13,104 bases of DNA, taken from contig CAYYTU010000074.1 of the NCBI GenBank assembly GCA_964474655.1, forward strand, positions 1-13,104, read 5' to 3'. The notes beneath the pieces were generated by a model. The model ran no database searches, was not told the origin of the DNA, and saw nothing but the letters and a program-made list of their open reading frames with translations. Shown in pieces: positions 12,802 through 13,104 of the stretch. Numbering within the stretch: position 1 is the stretch's first letter; every line of letters begins with the position of its first letter. Source of the DNA: CAYYTU01 sp964474655. Lineage in GTDB: Bacteria; Chloroflexota; Anaerolineae; B4-G1. The position numbers and the translations under genes were made by a program.

Positions 12802-12829
12802 TTGACAGCGGACAAAAGCGGACTATAAT
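12802..12829 (+). promoter_or_regulatory. Consensus promoter of the T-box leader
   Basis: Perfect TTGACA (12802-12807) and perfect TATAAT (12824-12829) with a 16-bp spacer. Transcription would begin near 12836. Among the strongest matches to the sigma70 consensus in the window, which fits a leader whose control comes after initiation. Confidence 0.85.
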
Positions 12830-12835
12830 AGCCTC

Positions 12836-13104
12836 ACAGCGTAACATCAGAACACGTTGATCGGGACGAGTACCAGCTGAAAGGTCTCAGAGAGGAAGGG
12901 TCGTGGGCTGGAAGCCCTTCTGACCGAACGTGCGGGAAAACCGCCCGGGAGTGGGCTCCTCAAATCGCGCTCACATAAAGTCGCGAGAGTATGGAACCCC
13001 GGTTAAGGCTCGTTATCGCCTTCGAGGGTCGCAGGGTCCCCAATAGGGCCTGCGGAACTTGGGTGGAACCACGTGGGATATTCCCCCGCGCCCCAAGGGC
13101 GTGG
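12836..13104 (+). ncRNA. T-box riboswitch leader, probably tRNA-Thr responsive (3' end cut by window edge)
   Basis: T-box leaders sense uncharged tRNA and let transcription run into synthetase or amino-acid genes. Seen here: the stem I start GGGACGAGTACC (from 12863) with the AGTA of the specifier-loop E motif, an AGAGAG bulge and distal arm GAAGGG/CCCTTC (about 12893-12920), and the antiterminator core GGGTGGAACCACG (13061-13073). In the core, TGGA (13064-13067) would pair with a tRNA end whose discriminator is U. The specifier is most likely ACC (12940-12942), after GAAA and before a purine, which gives threonine; AAC one base earlier (Asn) is possible but is followed by a pyrimidine. The downstream gene, perhaps thrS, lies beyond the window. 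T-box identity is firm and specificity is inference. Confidence 0.9.
13086..13104 (+). terminator. Terminator arm of the T-box leader, truncated
   Basis: CCGCGCCC (13086-13093) pairs with GGGCGTGG (13097-13104) around a CAA loop, with one G-U pair. The preceding run of C (13083-13087) suggests the stem continues past the edge. It follows the antiterminator core by 12 bases, the usual arrangement for the competing terminator. The expected U-run is outside the window. Confidence 0.6.

Noticed and set aside
1..13104. Mobile elements, CRISPR arrays or defence systems
   Set aside because: I found no transposase, integrase, spaced direct repeats, target-site duplications or known defence domains on either strand.

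Overview
The window looks like ordinary chromosome from a moderately GC-rich bacterium, most likely a member of the Chloroflexota (Anaerolineae or a relative). The evidence is indirect: a DUF5679-type zinc module fused to topoisomerase I, a CpaE-like receiver/ParA protein, a receiver/roadblock protein, tandem PstB-like ATPases, and a T-box leader, all in one stretch with sigma70-type promoters. No insertion sequence, phage gene, CRISPR array or toxin-antitoxin pair was seen. The taxonomic call is inference.

Layout. Positions 1-1208 (minus strand) hold the end of a phosphate-uptake (pst) operon: a PstB-like ATPase with an altered Q-loop, followed 5 bp later by a canonical PstB that runs off the left edge. 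Positions 1319-2170 (minus) encode a degenerate receiver domain joined to a roadblock/LC7 domain, with a structured leader and its own promoter. Divergent from it, a promoter almost on top of the start codon drives lepB (signal peptidase I) and deoC (deoxyribose-phosphate aldolase). Next come an unrecognised 178-residue protein and an 8-bp-overlapping receiver + ParA-like ATPase (3867-5499). Positions 5646-8078 encode DNA topoisomerase I with an N-terminal DUF5679-type zinc module, and 8349-9395 encode an unrecognised two-helix membrane protein closed by a strong terminator.

On the right, holB (DNA polymerase III delta prime) is on the minus strand. It is followed by a 442-bp non-coding stretch with hairpins and short repeats, then a tRNA-Val(GAC) gene with its own promoter and terminator. 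Positions 11080-12684 (minus) encode a cofactor-independent phosphoglycerate mutase whose two halves are in reversed order. Back-to-back promoters separate this gene from a rightward T-box leader, probably threonine-responsive, that is cut by the right edge.

The most unusual item is the phosphoglycerate mutase. It is a single open reading frame in which the C-terminal half of the usual protein comes first and the N-terminal half second, with all metal-binding and phosphoserine residues kept. This is what a circular permutation would look like, and it makes the normally split phosphatase domain contiguous. Other points worth a look are the PstB paralogue with alanine in place of the Q-loop glutamine, the near-leaderless lepB promoter, the 178-residue/receiver-ParA gene pair, and the DUF5679-topoisomerase fusion with a possible internal start.
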